Notes under the pieces: model-generated | Told to the model about the DNA's origin: nothing | Seen by the model: only the letters and a program-made list of their open reading frames with translations | The model's database searches: none | Made by a program: the position numbers and the translations under genes | In this document: positions 1 through 7,311 of the stretch, piece by piece | Position numbering within the stretch: position 1 is the first letter of the stretch | Layout of the letters: the number at the start of each line of letters is the position of its first letter | Source: an uncultured Klebsiella sp. | GTDB taxonomy: Bacteria; Pseudomonadota; Gammaproteobacteria; Enterobacterales; Enterobacteriaceae | DNA length: 14,501 nucleotides | Direction of reading: 5' to 3' | Assembly (NCBI GenBank): GCA_902490055.1 | Contig: CABUCP010000025.1 | Location: forward strand, 1 to 14,501

Positions 1-170
1 AATGGCGCTCATGGATTCAATGGTCGCGCAGCTTTTTATAAGGACAATTTAGGGGTATAGGTATTCGCTTTACCAGGTAAGAATATAACCGCAACGCTTG
101 CGGGTTATTCGCGAAGAGGGAGTAATGGTCGGCCACTGGAACAAATAAACGTTCCTGAAAATATATCGAT

Positions 171-199
171 GCCGGATTTAACTTATTCTTAAAACCGGC
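171..199 (-). terminator. Possible rho-independent terminator of ygaVP
   Basis: Eleven-base arms GCCGGATTTAA and TTAAAACCGGC pair with one mismatch around a 7-base loop. The hairpin lies 12 bases beyond the ygaP stop codon. Read on the minus strand it is followed by ATCGATATATTTTC, a T-rich but interrupted tail. It is therefore a plausible but not ideal terminator for the minus-strand ygaVP transcript. Confidence 0.4.
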
Positions 200-210
200 A
201 GACAGGTGAT

Positions 211-732
211 TTAACGGCGGTTCCACGGCATGATTGCCAGCAGGCGCGCCATGCCGCAAAAACCGCTGATGCCTGCGAAGGCGAGCCCGGCGCCGACGAA
301 GCCGCTCAGCAGGAAGAAGCCGCTATTGGCGGTATACCCCAGAATCACCCCAAGCAAAATCAGCACGCCGGCGGCGATCTGCACCTGGCGCATTAACGGC
401 AGCGGCTGGGATTTATCTTCCACTACCGGCAGCCCCGCCGCTCGCCACGCCTGAATCCCGCCCGCCAGCAGTTTGACCTGCGCCGGCGCGGCGGCGGCGG
501 CTAGCAGGCTGGCATTGTTCTGCGTTCGCGACCCGGCCTGACAGTGAAAAATGATCGTCTCGTTAGGCTGCGCATTCAGCATCGCGCCTTGAGTTAATTT
601 ATCTAACGGCAGCAGGGTCGCCGTCGGAATATGCTCACGGGCGTATTCGTCGGCAGCGCGAATATCAATTAAGCGTGCGCCCTGGGCGATAAGCGCCTGG
701 GCTTCGTTGGCTGACACTGTAGCGATCGCCAT
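211..732 (-). CDS. ygaP: Membrane-anchored rhodanese (sulfurtransferase) YgaP
   Basis: The protein has 173 residues, against 174 remembered for E. coli YgaP, and is alike along its full length. An N-terminal rhodanese domain (about 5-105) carries the active-site loop HCQAGSR with the persulfide-forming Cys64. A hydrophobic hairpin of two membrane helices (about 116-135 and 138-157) follows, ending in GFCGMARLL with Cys159. The family moves sulfane sulfur from thiosulfate to thiol acceptors, and the E. coli protein sits in the inner membrane with the rhodanese domain facing the cytoplasm. It is the second gene of an operon behind ygaV: the gap is 9 bases and its Shine-Dalgarno AAGGAG (738-743) overlaps the ygaV stop codon, so translation is probably coupled. 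Partnership with a sulfide- or thiol-sensing repressor suggests a role in reactive sulfur handling (inference). Confidence 0.95.
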   Translation of the reverse strand: MAIATVSANEAQALIAQGARLIDIRAADEYAREHIPTATLLPLDKLTQGAMLNAQPNETIIFHCQAGSRTQNNASLLAAAAAPAQVKLLAGGIQAWRAAGLPVVEDKSQPLPLMRQVQIAAGVLILLGVILGYTANSGFFLLSGFVGAGLAFAGISGFCGMARLLAIMPWNRR

Positions 733-741
733 AACAACTCC

Positions 742-1041
742 TTACGGGCAGTAAATGGTTTTTAGCGTGGCGATGACCTGCTGAACCGCGGGGTGGGTAA
801 TGAAGTAGCGCAGGCGCTGCGCATCGCGCTCGCAGTCGATCAGGCCTTCATCGCGCATCCGGGCAAGATGCTGAGAGGTGGCGGAAGGGCTCAGGCCGGT
901 TATCTGCGCCAGTTCGCCCGCGGTGGTACGCGGGGCTTCGCAGAGCATGCACAGAATCAATAACCGGCTGGGGTTGCTCATCGCTTTCAGCAGGACAGCG
1001 GCTTCCCCGGCGCTGGCCTGCAGTTGTTGTGCTGGGGTCAT
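742..1041 (-). CDS. ygaV: ArsR-family repressor YgaV
   Basis: This 99-residue winged-helix protein matches E. coli YgaV in length and in most of its sequence. The recognition region is GLSPSATSQHLARMRDEGLID (about 49-69), followed by the beta-wing ERDAQRLRYF. The family lacks the metal site of classical ArsR; E. coli YgaV is known as an autoregulated repressor first described as responding to tributyltin and later linked to sulfide and heme. Candidate sensing thiols are Cys31 and Cys98, both in the positions I recall for E. coli, plus Cys34 and Cys70, which I do not recall there. It is first in the operon with ygaP. No Shine-Dalgarno is visible before the ATG: the upstream bases are the AT-rich operator palindrome, so initiation is either weak or of the leader-poor type. 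Length and homology fix the start. Confidence 0.95.
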   Translation of the reverse strand: MTPAQQLQASAGEAAVLLKAMSNPSRLLILCMLCEAPRTTAGELAQITGLSPSATSQHLARMRDEGLIDCERDAQRLRYFITHPAVQQVIATLKTIYCP

Positions 1042-1042
1042 A

Positions 1043-1082
1043 TTATTTTAGTCTTTTCTAAATTTAGATAAGTCTAAAATAA
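1043..1082 (-). promoter_or_regulatory. 40-bp palindromic operator in the ygaV leader
   Basis: Two 20-base halves, TTATTTTAGTCTTTTCTAAA and its partner arm, are inverse copies at 18 of 20 positions and meet without a spacer at the core CTAAATTTAG. The palindrome starts one base upstream of the ygaV ATG. Its size, symmetry and position, together with the known autoregulation of YgaV, make it the likely operator. Binding would block transcription just after initiation from the upstream extended -10. Confidence 0.75.
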
Positions 1083-1090
1083 AGGTGGGG

Positions 1091-1099
1091 ATTTTACCA
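1091..1099 (-). promoter_or_regulatory. Possible extended -10 promoter of ygaVP
   Basis: On the minus strand TGGTAAAAT matches an extended -10 element (TGnTATAAT, five of six core bases). No good -35 hexamer lies at the right spacing, as is common for extended -10 promoters. A start near 1084 would place the 40-bp palindrome at about +2 to +41. Confidence 0.4.
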
Positions 1100-1122
1100 G
1101 CCTGCCGACAAATAAATGACGA

Positions 1123-1728
1123 TCAGGCCAGTAGGGCGGCGCGGGCAATATGCTGGCGGGCGTGGGCAATACCGGCGTCGCGGCCGTGGGGGCGAATATC
1201 CATACCTTCGGCATAGATAAAATCAACGTCACTAATACCCATCAAGCCCAGCACCGCGCGTAGGTATGGCGTAACCGCATCGCTGGGCTGGCCATCGTGA
1301 ACGCCGCCGCGCGAACTCATCACCACCGCACGAACCCCTTCGACCAGCCCCTGCGGCCAGGTGTCGGTGTAGCGGAAGGTTTCCCGCGCCCGCGCCACCA
1401 GATCGAACCAGTTTTTGAGATCCGTCGGCACGTTGAGGTTATACATCGGCGCGCCGATTACCAGCAGGTCGCTGGCTTTTAACTCGCCGATCAGCGAATC
1501 AGAGATTGCGACTCCTTGCTGAATTGCCGGACGCGGATCCTCAGCGCCCCGCAGGGCGGCGAACAGCGCGCCGTCGAGTTTCGGCAAGGCGAGTGTGGTC
1601 AGATCGTGTTCGACAATAGCATCCTGGTGGCCGGCTGCGCGGCGGGTCTGCATATATTCATCAATCAGCTGGTTGGTCAGCGATGCGGGGCCGTTGATAC
1701 TGGATTTTAAAATCAAGACGTTGCTCAT
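1123..1728 (-). CDS. FMN-dependent NADH-azoreductase family protein (AzoR-like)
   Basis: The 201-residue flavodoxin-like quinone/azo reductase has the same length as E. coli AzoR. Visible family features are the N-terminal FMN phosphate loop LKSSINGPAS (7-16), the FMN-ring segment APMYNLNVPTDLKNWFD (93-109) and the SSRGG turn (138-142). Such enzymes are cytosolic FMN homodimers that use NADH to reduce quinones by two electrons, and azo dyes or nitro-aromatics in vitro. The Shine-Dalgarno AAGGAA lies 6 bases before the ATG. The gene is divergent from a LysR-type regulator with about 100 bp between them, the usual arrangement of a regulator and its single target. It differs in many positions from the AzoR I remember, so I treat it as an AzoR paralogue and give no symbol. 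Confidence 0.88.
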   Translation of the reverse strand: MSNVLILKSSINGPASLTNQLIDEYMQTRRAAGHQDAIVEHDLTTLALPKLDGALFAALRGAEDPRPAIQQGVAISDSLIGELKASDLLVIGAPMYNLNVPTDLKNWFDLVARARETFRYTDTWPQGLVEGVRAVVMSSRGGVHDGQPSDAVTPYLRAVLGLMGISDVDFIYAEGMDIRPHGRDAGIAHARQHIARAALLA

Positions 1729-1734
1729 GGCGTA

Positions 1735-1809
1735 TTCCTTAATTAACGAGGTGGAACACAGGTTAGCACTGTCCTTTTTTCACCAGTAGTGACATTATTT
1801 TCCTTAATT
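1735..1809. repeat. 10-bp direct repeats in the azoreductase/LysR intergenic region
   Basis: TTCCTTAATT occurs at 1735-1744 and again at 1800-1809 in the same orientation, 65 bp apart. The first copy, read on the minus strand, contains the Shine-Dalgarno of the azoreductase. The region between also holds the short dyad TCAC-N5-GTGA (1780-1792). These are candidate contact sites for the LysR-type regulator, but no clear -35/-10 pair can be assigned in either direction. Confidence 0.3.
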
Positions 1810-1831
1810 GTATCCACAAAGGAATCAATCT

Positions 1832-2770
1832 ATGCGCGGTGATTTGAACGCGATTCCGGTGTTTGTCGCCGTGGTCGAAAGCGGCAACTTTGCGCAGGCT
1901 GCCGAAAAACTGCACCTGACGCGTTCCGCCGTCGGTAAGACCATCGCCCGGCTGGAAGAGCGGCTCGGCGTGGCGTTATTTCAGCGAACTACGCGTCGGC
2001 AGATTTTGACCGACGAGGGGGCGCGGTTTTATCAGCAATCCCGGCAGGCGCTGGATAACCTGCGCGATGCGGAGGATGAAATTCAGCGTGGTAAAACCCA
2101 GGTTCAGGGGCGGCTGCGGGTCAGCCTGCCGGTGCTGTTTGGTCAGCGCTGCGTGGCGCCGATCTTGTTTTCTCTTAGCCAACGCTATCCGCAGCTTAAG
2201 CTGGAACTGTCGTTTAACGATAGGCAGGTGAACCTGTTTGATGAAGGATTCGATCTGGCGATTCGTATCGGTACCCTGGCCGATTCTCCCTTTCTCAAAG
2301 CCCGGCGCTTAGGCCAGCACGGCATGACGCTGTGCGCGTCGCCGTCGTATCTCCAGAATCGCGCCGTGCCGCAGTCGCTGGCGGAGCTGCATGAACATCT
2401 GGCTATCGGTTATCTTTACGGCGGGCAGATGCAAAAATGGCGTCTGCGCGATGCGCAGGGCGCGATGGTCGATTTTCGCCCATCGGCCAGCGTGGCGATA
2501 GATGATTTCGCCGCCATCGCCGCGGCGGCCAAAAGTGGACTGGGGATCGCCTGGCTACCGGATTGGCTGGTTGGCGAAGAGATTGCGCGGGGAACATTAC
2601 TGCAGATTTTACCCACCGGCGCCAGCGTCCGTTTTGCCATCAGCGCCGTCTGGCCGGAAGCCGCATGGGTGCCGCAGAAAATCCGCGTGGTCGTCGATGA
2701 GCTGCTGGCCCGGCTGCCGCAGCAGATTGCAGACAGTCATAACCAGGACGATTCGCCAGCGGCGGGTTAA
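1832..2770 (+). CDS. LysR-family transcriptional regulator
   Basis: The 312-residue regulator has an N-terminal winged helix-turn-helix (about 4-62, with AAEKLHLTRSAVGKTIARLE as the core), a linker helix, and a LysR substrate-binding domain (about 90-298) with the DLAIRIG strand and GLGIAWLPDWLV motif typical of the CrgA/DsdC-like subgroup. I chose the ATG at 1832 because AAAGGA lies 8 bases upstream and LysR proteins start just before this helix. An in-frame TTG at 1808 would add eight unlikely residues. The gene is divergent from the azoreductase and most likely controls it and itself (inference from layout). The inducer cannot be read from the sequence; quinones or electrophiles would be a fair guess given the target. 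Confidence 0.92.
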   Translation: MRGDLNAIPVFVAVVESGNFAQAAEKLHLTRSAVGKTIARLEERLGVALFQRTTRRQILTDEGARFYQQSRQALDNLRDAEDEIQRGKTQVQGRLRVSLPVLFGQRCVAPILFSLSQRYPQLKLELSFNDRQVNLFDEGFDLAIRIGTLADSPFLKARRLGQHGMTLCASPSYLQNRAVPQSLAELHEHLAIGYLYGGQMQKWRLRDAQGAMVDFRPSASVAIDDFAAIAAAAKSGLGIAWLPDWLVGEEIARGTLLQILPTGASVRFAISAVWPEAAWVPQKIRVVVDELLARLPQQIADSHNQDDSPAAG

Positions 2771-2829
2771 TCCTGGCTTAAGGTATTCTGGCGATAATGA
2801 CAGCATGATGACTGTGACGAGAACTCGCC

Positions 2830-3426
2830 ATGAACCTGTTAGAAACGTTTAACCAGAGCGCCTTCCTCGCGCTAAATGCCCAGCCGGGGACGCCGGACAG
2901 TATGTTGCTGCTCGCGCGCTTCTCGGCCAGCTGGCTGATCCTCCTTGTGCCGGCGATGCTGCTGGGATTATGGTTCCTCGGCGGCCGTCAGGGCCACCGC
3001 CAGGCGCTGTTCTGCGCCGTGAGTATTCTGATTGCGCTGGGATTAGGATTTGCCTGCGGAACGCTGTGGTTCCACCCGCGGCCGTTTATGATCCCGCTCG
3101 GCCACACCTGGATAAGCCATCCGGCGGATAACTCCTTCCCAAGCGATCACGGCACCGTGATGTTCAGCGCCGCTTTTGCGCTGTTATCGCTGCGCATGCG
3201 CAGCATCGGCCTGCTGATGCTGCTGGCGGCGCTGCCGGTGGCGTGGGCGCGTATATTTCTCGGCGTTCATTTCCCACTGGATATGCTGGGCGCGGCGCTG
3301 ATCTCTGGGGCTGGCGTCTGCGTGGCGAAGGTGGTCTGGCAAGCGCTCGGCCAGAGGATGCTGGCGCTATGCGAAGCGCTGAGCCGCCGTTTGTTCTCCT
3401 GGCTTCCGGAGCGCTTTACGCCGTAG
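2830..3426 (+). CDS. PAP2-family undecaprenyl-diphosphatase (BcrC/YbjG type)
   Basis: The 198-residue integral membrane protein has about five hydrophobic segments and the three phosphatase signatures of the PAP2 family: HPRPF with Arg84-Pro85, SFPSDHGT with the PSDH motif at 104-107, and ARIFLGVHFPLD with Arg141, His147 and Asp151. His107 and His147 are the expected phosphate-transfer histidines. Length and motifs match E. coli YbjG. The reaction is removal of a phosphate from undecaprenyl diphosphate at the periplasmic face, recycling the lipid carrier for peptidoglycan and O-antigen; overproduction of such proteins gives bacitracin resistance. The gene follows the LysR gene by 59 bp. A GATAAT at 2793-2798 could be its -10, without a convincing -35, and its Shine-Dalgarno is weak. 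The last codon lies 13 bp from the convergent AcoR-like gene. It looks like a paralogue of YbjG. Confidence 0.88.
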   Translation: MNLLETFNQSAFLALNAQPGTPDSMLLLARFSASWLILLVPAMLLGLWFLGGRQGHRQALFCAVSILIALGLGFACGTLWFHPRPFMIPLGHTWISHPADNSFPSDHGTVMFSAAFALLSLRMRSIGLLMLLAALPVAWARIFLGVHFPLDMLGAALISGAGVCVAKVVWQALGQRMLALCEALSRRLFSWLPERFTP

Positions 3427-3439
3427 TTGTTGCCTCGAT

Positions 3440-5221
3440 TCACTTCCCTTGTTCGCGCGCCGCTCGCCGATACAGCGTGCTGCGCGCCACTCCCAGCGCC
3501 TGCGCCGCTTTACTCACATTGCCGTTAAAGCTTGCCAGGGTGTCTGCAATCAGTCTGGCGTCATGCTGCTGAAGCCCATTTATCGGCGCTACCGGCGGTG
3601 TGTGTTGATACTCCGCCGGTAGCGCAGCAACCCCGAGGCATTCGCCATCGTCAGCCAGCGCCAGCAGCACTTTCAGCAGGCTTTGCAGTTGGCGGACGTT
3701 GCCCGGCCAGCCGTACTGTGTCAGTTGATGAATGAGCTCAGCGGAGAGCGTGACCCGCCGCGCCGGCGCGCCAAGCGAGCGCCACAGGCGAGGAATAAAC
3801 TGCGCCAGCGCGGGCCATTCGCGCAGCGGCGGGATTGCAAAAGCATATTCGCGCAGACGGTAGAGCAGGTCCTCGCGAAATGCCCCTTCGGCGACGCGCT
3901 GCGCGAGGTTGCGATGGGTCGCGCAAATCAGCGCGAAATTCACCGGCGAGCCGCGGTTACCGCCCAGCGGCATCACCTCTTTTTCCTGCAGCACCCGCAG
4001 CAGTCGAGTTTGCAGGGGCATCGGCATATCGCCGATTTCATCGAGAAACAGTACGCCGCCGTCGGCTTCGCGAATTTTGCCGATATAGCCGTTCTTATTG
4101 GCGCCGGTAAACGCGCCCGGCTGATAGCCGAATAATTCCGATTCAATCAGCGATTCCGGTATCGCCGCGCAGTTAATCGCGACAAATTTTCCGCCGCGCC
4201 AGCGGCTATGCGCATGCAGAGTGCGGCTGACGAACTCTTTGCCGCAGCCGGTTTCGCCTTCGATGCATAACGCGATACCGGCGTTGAGCAGGCGGATCAT
4301 TTTCCCGCCCTCGTCGGGCTGGCTAAACGGCAGGTCGATGGCGGGCGGCGCGGAAACGGCGACGCTTGTGCGGGTTGGCGCGCGCAGGCGATAGTAGTAA
4401 CCGCGCTGCTCGAAGGCGAGCGGCAGCGGTATGCTAACCGCCGTTTGCGTGAGCTGGGGGAATAGCTGCTGGAAGGTCATTTGACCGATCTGCCCGGCGC
4501 GCAGTCCCAGTTCGCGGATGGCCAGGCGATTGGCGGCGGTCAGCAGGTTATCGGAGAAGACCAGCAGCAACTCTTCGGCGCTATCGAGCTTGTGCACCCG
4601 CGAATGCAGGCTCATTAGCCACTGCTGCGGATGCAGACTCTGCTTTACCCACAGATACTCGATTTGTTTTGCGGCTTCTTTGACCCACGCCAAGCTATGG
4701 GTATGAGGGAGGTGCGCAGGGCCGGAGATATCCAGGACCCCGGCTATCTGGCCATCGGGGCTTTGCAGCGGTACCGCCGCGCAGTATAAGCCCTGATTGC
4801 TGGTTAAAAAGTGTTGGCGGCCTTCGACTTCGCAACTGTCATCAATGGCCAGCGCGGTGCCGATAGCGTTGGTGCCGCGGCCGCTTTCGCTCCAGATATT
4901 TCCCGGTTCCAGCGCGAAGCTTTGCGCTTTTTGCATTGCCGTGGTATTGCCGAAAGTTTGCAGTACCAGGCCGCTGGCATCGGAAAGGATCACTACCGAC
5001 TGCAGTTCGGCGGCGCGTTGCGCCAGCGGGGTCGCCACCGGCCGGGCCAGCAGCTGCAGGCTTCGGCTGTTGGCAAGCACGTCGGCCAGTTCGCCGGAGC
5101 GCAGGCGCGGAAACTCATCGCTCGTTGGCTGCAGGCCATAGCGCTGGCAGCGTTGCCAGGAATCGCTCAGCAGCGCGCTGGCCTGCACCTCGGGGATAAT
5201 AGTAAACGGATTTCCTTGCAC
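3440..5221 (-). CDS. Sigma-54-dependent activator, AcoR/DhaR-like
   Basis: The product has 593 residues from a GTG start preceded by GAGGTG at good distance. A longer version from a TTG at 5254 has no ribosome binding site. Order of domains: the SWQRC signature (about 21-25) typical of AcoR/DhaR proteins, a GAF-type sensor (about 65-185), a less conserved middle segment, then a full AAA+ domain with Walker A GETGCGKE (322-329), the sigma-54-contacting GAFTGA loop (369-374), Walker B VLFLDE (390-395), an arginine-finger region FREDLLYRL and GWPGNVRQL (504-512). A Fis-type helix-turn-helix (about 554-586, SKAAQALGVARSTLYRR) ends it. The protein is therefore competent to activate sigma-54 RNA polymerase. 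The divergent aldehyde dehydrogenase has exactly such a promoter, so that gene is the obvious target. The ligand is probably an aldehyde, alcohol or related compound (inference). Confidence 0.92.
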   Translation of the reverse strand: MQGNPFTIIPEVQASALLSDSWQRCQRYGLQPTSDEFPRLRSGELADVLANSRSLQLLARPVATPLAQRAAELQSVVILSDASGLVLQTFGNTTAMQKAQSFALEPGNIWSESGRGTNAIGTALAIDDSCEVEGRQHFLTSNQGLYCAAVPLQSPDGQIAGVLDISGPAHLPHTHSLAWVKEAAKQIEYLWVKQSLHPQQWLMSLHSRVHKLDSAEELLLVFSDNLLTAANRLAIRELGLRAGQIGQMTFQQLFPQLTQTAVSIPLPLAFEQRGYYYRLRAPTRTSVAVSAPPAIDLPFSQPDEGGKMIRLLNAGIALCIEGETGCGKEFVSRTLHAHSRWRGGKFVAINCAAIPESLIESELFGYQPGAFTGANKNGYIGKIREADGGVLFLDEIGDMPMPLQTRLLRVLQEKEVMPLGGNRGSPVNFALICATHRNLAQRVAEGAFREDLLYRLREYAFAIPPLREWPALAQFIPRLWRSLGAPARRVTLSAELIHQLTQYGWPGNVRQLQSLLKVLLALADDGECLGVAALPAEYQHTPPVAPINGLQQHDARLIADTLASFNGNVSKAAQALGVARSTLYRRAAREQGK

Positions 5222-5255
5222 GGCGCACCTCGTGGCTGGCTGTGTATGTTGCAAT

Positions 5256-5261
5256 ATTGTA
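5256..5261 (-). promoter_or_regulatory. Possible -10 box of the AcoR-like gene
   Basis: TACAAT on the minus strand matches five of six bases of the -10 consensus. The sequence 17 bases upstream is a poor -35 and overlaps the GTGTTGC/GCAACAC repeat, which would allow autoregulation. A start about 7 bases downstream falls inside the longer reading frame and thus agrees with the GTG at 5221 as translation start. Confidence 0.3.
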
Positions 5262-5278
5262 GCTATATGGTTTTATCG

Positions 5279-5297
5279 GTGTTGCGATTTGCAACAC
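5279..5297. promoter_or_regulatory. Inverted repeat, probable upstream activator site
   Basis: GTGTTGC-GATTT-GCAACAC has perfect 7-base arms around a 5-base spacer. It lies about 115 bp upstream of the -24/-12 promoter of the aldehyde dehydrogenase, the usual distance for an enhancer-type sigma-54 activator site. A further half site TGTTGC occurs 33 bp away at 5247-5252, and TGTGCGACA at 5312-5320 is a possible weaker site. Confidence 0.65.
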
Positions 5298-5350
5298 AGA
5301 AGCAGGATCCTGTGCGACAACCGTGGCGGGAATTTGCATAATGATGTCGG

Positions 5351-5363
5351 TAATAATTTGAAA
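5351..5363 (-). promoter_or_regulatory. IHF-like site
   Basis: On the minus strand TTTCAAATTATTA fits the IHF consensus WATCAANNNNTTR with one mismatch. It sits in an AT-rich stretch between the activator repeat and the sigma-54 promoter, where a DNA bend would be needed for looping. Confidence 0.45.
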
Positions 5364-5393
5364 ATTAAAGTTTTTAACACCGGAGTGAAAAAT

Positions 5394-5410
5394 TGGCATA
5401 ACCCCTGCAA
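5394..5410 (+). promoter_or_regulatory. Sigma-54 promoter of the aldehyde dehydrogenase gene
   Basis: TGGCATAACCCCTGCAA has the invariant GG (5395-5396) and GC (5407-5408) exactly 10 bases apart and matches most of TGGCACG-N4-TTGCA. Transcription would start near 5420, giving a leader of about 65 bases. A sigma-54 activator is encoded immediately upstream in the opposite direction. Confidence 0.8.
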
Positions 5411-5485
5411 TAGGGAAAGGCGTGCAGCGGACAACAGCAAAAACCAAGACGCCGCTGCGCCTTAACCCTACAGAAGGAGATTGCA

Positions 5486-7006
5486 ATGCGTTATGCACAT
5501 CCTGGCAAGCCGGGCGCTTTGGTTTCGCTCAAGTCAGCCTACGGCAACTATATTGACGGTAAATTCGTCGAGCCCTTAAATGGCCAATATTTCGTGAATA
5601 CCTCTCCCGTGGACGGTAGCAATATCGCGCAGTTTCCCCGCTCCGATGCCAAAGATATCGATTTTGCTCTCGATGCGGCGCATCGCGCGGCGGATGCCTG
5701 GGGGAGAACCTCGGTGCAACAGCGCTCTCATCTTTTGCTGCAGGTCGCCGATCGTATTCAGGAGAATCTGGAATATCTGGCGGTCGCGGAGAGCTGGGAT
5801 AACGGTAAACCGATCCGCGAAACTCTGAACGCCGACCTGCCGTTGGCGGTCGATCATTTCCGCTACTTCGCCGGCTGCCTGCGTGCGCAGGAAGGCAGTA
5901 CCGCTGAAATTGACGACACCACAGTGGCCTATCATTTCCACGAACCGCTGGGCGTCGTCGGGCAAATCATCCCATGGAACTTCCCGCTGCTGATGGCGGC
6001 ATGGAAGCTGGCGCCGGCGTTAGCGGCAGGCAACTGTGTGGTCTTAAAACCGGCGGAGCAGACGCCGCTGAGCATCACGTTGCTGATGGAAATCATCGGT
6101 GACCTGTTCCCGGCGGGCGTGGTGAACGTGGTGCAGGGCTTTGGTAAGGAGGCCGGTGAAGCGCTGGCGACCAGCAAGCGCATCGCTAAAATCGCCTTTA
6201 CCGGTTCGACGCCGGTGGGCCGCCACATTATGGCCTGCGCGGCGGAGAATATTATTCCCTGCACCGTTGAGCTGGGCGGCAAATCGCCAAATATCTATTT
6301 CGCCGACGTGATGGATGGCGAAGAAGAATTTATTGAGAAGGCGGTAGAAGGGCTGGTACTGGGCTTCTTCAACCAGGGGGAAGTATGTACCTGCCCATCA
6401 CGCGCGTTGATCCAGGAATCTATCTACGAGCCGTTTATGGAGCGGGTGATGGCGAAGGTGGCGCAGATCCGCCGCGGCGATCCGTTTGATACCGATACGA
6501 TGATCGGCGCGCAGGCTTCACGCCAGCAGTTCGACAAGATCCTGGCGTATATCAATATCGCTCGTGACGAAGGCGGCCAGATCCTCACCGGCGGCGATCG
6601 CGCGAGCATTACCGCCGAACTGGATAGCGGCTTCTATATTCAGCCGACGCTGATTAAAGGGCGCAATGAGATGCGCAGCTTCCAGGAGGAGATCTTTGGC
6701 CCGGTCATCGGCGTGACCACTTTTAAGGATGAAGCGGAGGCGCTGACGATCGCCAACCAGACGCAGTTTGGTCTCGGGGCCGGGGTGTGGACGCGGGATA
6801 CTAATCTGGCGTACCGCATGGGGCGCGGGATCAAGGCCGGGCGCGTGTGGACCAACTGCTATCACATCTACCCGGCGCATGCCGCGTTCGGCGGCTATAA
6901 GCAGTCCGGCGTCGGGCGCGAAACCCACAAGATGGCGCTGGAAGCCTATCAGCAAACCAAAAACCTGCTGGTGAGCTACGGTACCGCGCCGCTGGGGCTG
7001 TTCTGA
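5486..7006 (+). CDS. NAD-dependent aldehyde dehydrogenase, ExaC/AcoD type
   Basis: The 506-residue class-3-like aldehyde dehydrogenase opens with [11 protein letters not shown], an N-terminus seen in the ExaC/AcoD (acetaldehyde dehydrogenase II) group, and is more distant from E. coli AldB. Visible catalytic features: oxyanion Asn165 in PWNFP, cofactor segment [12 protein letters not shown] with Lys188 and Glu191 (Glu favours NAD over NADP), FTGSTPVG (238-245), general-base Glu262 in VELGGKSP, and nucleophile Cys301 in [11 protein letters not shown]. It oxidises aldehydes such as acetaldehyde to acids in the cytosol, as in growth on ethanol or acetoin. AAGGAGA lies 6 bases before the ATG. It is a single-gene unit behind a sigma-54 promoter with the divergent AcoR-like activator. 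Substrate range is inferred from family and context. Confidence 0.95.
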   Translation: MRYAHPGKPGALVSLKSAYGNYIDGKFVEPLNGQYFVNTSPVDGSNIAQFPRSDAKDIDFALDAAHRAADAWGRTSVQQRSHLLLQVADRIQENLEYLAVAESWDNGKPIRETLNADLPLAVDHFRYFAGCLRAQEGSTAEIDDTTVAYHFHEPLGVVGQIIPWNFPLLMAAWKLAPALAAGNCVVLKPAEQTPLSITLLMEIIGDLFPAGVVNVVQGFGKEAGEALATSKRIAKIAFTGSTPVGRHIMACAAENIIPCTVELGGKSPNIYFADVMDGEEEFIEKAVEGLVLGFFNQGEVCTCPSRALIQESIYEPFMERVMAKVAQIRRGDPFDTDTMIGAQASRQQFDKILAYINIARDEGGQILTGGDRASITAELDSGFYIQPTLIKGRNEMRSFQEEIFGPVIGVTTFKDEAEALTIANQTQFGLGAGVWTRDTNLAYRMGRGIKAGRVWTNCYHIYPAHAAFGGYKQSGVGRETHKMALEAYQQTKNLLVSYGTAPLGLF

Positions 7007-7024
7007 TTCATTTTTAACGGCTGA

Positions 7025-7054
7025 CCCGGGGGCGGCGTAACCGCCTTCCCCGGG
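7025..7054 (+). terminator. GC-rich hairpin after the aldehyde dehydrogenase gene
   Basis: Seven-base outer arms CCCGGGG and CCCCGGG plus an inner GCGG/CCGC stem form a strong hairpin 18 bases beyond the stop codon. No run of T follows, so it is more likely a 3'-end-stabilising or rho-assisted structure than a classical intrinsic terminator. Confidence 0.4.
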
Positions 7055-7074
7055 CTACCTATGGCACTGGATCT

Positions 7075-7105
7075 GTAGGCCCGCGCAAGCGCAGCGCCGC
7101 CGGGC
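7075..7105 (-). repeat. REP (PU) element, first of a BIME pair
   Basis: The stretch begins GTAGGCCCGCGCAAGCG and ends GCCGCCGGGC, the inverse form of the enterobacterial REP palindrome, with GCGCAAGCGC in the middle. It faces the second copy about 30 bp away. It lies between two convergent genes, the usual place of such elements. Confidence 0.75.
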
Positions 7106-7134
7106 AATATCCGCGGATAAGGCGCTGCTTTTGC

Positions 7135-7166
7135 GCCGGATGGCGGCTTCGCCTTATCCGGCCTAC
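7135..7166 (+). repeat. REP (PU) element, second of a BIME pair
   Basis: GCCGGATGGCGGCTTCGCC followed by TTATCCGGCCTAC is a near-consensus REP element able to form a hairpin (GCCGGAT...ATCCGGC). Together with the inverse copy upstream it fills the convergent gap of about 300 bp between the aldehyde dehydrogenase gene and ddpF. I found no gene in the rest of this gap (7167-7311). Confidence 0.85.
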
Positions 7167-7311
7167 GGTCTGTGCGGCCTGCGCCACGGAAAACATATTG
7201 CATAAAAATCAACCGGGAGCGCAATGCCCTCTGAAGCGACATGCGATAAACGTTTTCTCAAGCGAAAAAGTTGCAAATCGATAACAGTATCTACAGGATT
7301 GGCGCCCGGTT

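Noticed and set aside
1..60. Open plus-strand frame from the left edge ending at TAG 58-60, possibly the C-terminus of an upstream gene
   Set aside because: It has only 19 codons, matches no family I recognise, and the other two forward frames are open over much of the same stretch.
83..109. Hairpin CCGCAA-CGC-TTGCGG with AT extension
   Set aside because: The stem is real but has a bulge and no T-run on the plus strand; without a supported gene to its left I cannot call it a terminator.
17..259. Minus-strand 80-codon open frame
   Set aside because: It runs from inside ygaP through the terminator-like hairpin, has no ribosome binding site and shows no recognisable domain.
7025..7166. Hairpin cluster as a CRISPR array or mobile element end
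   Set aside because: Only two REP copies in opposite orientation and one unrelated hairpin are present; there are no regular spacers, target duplications or transposase gene.
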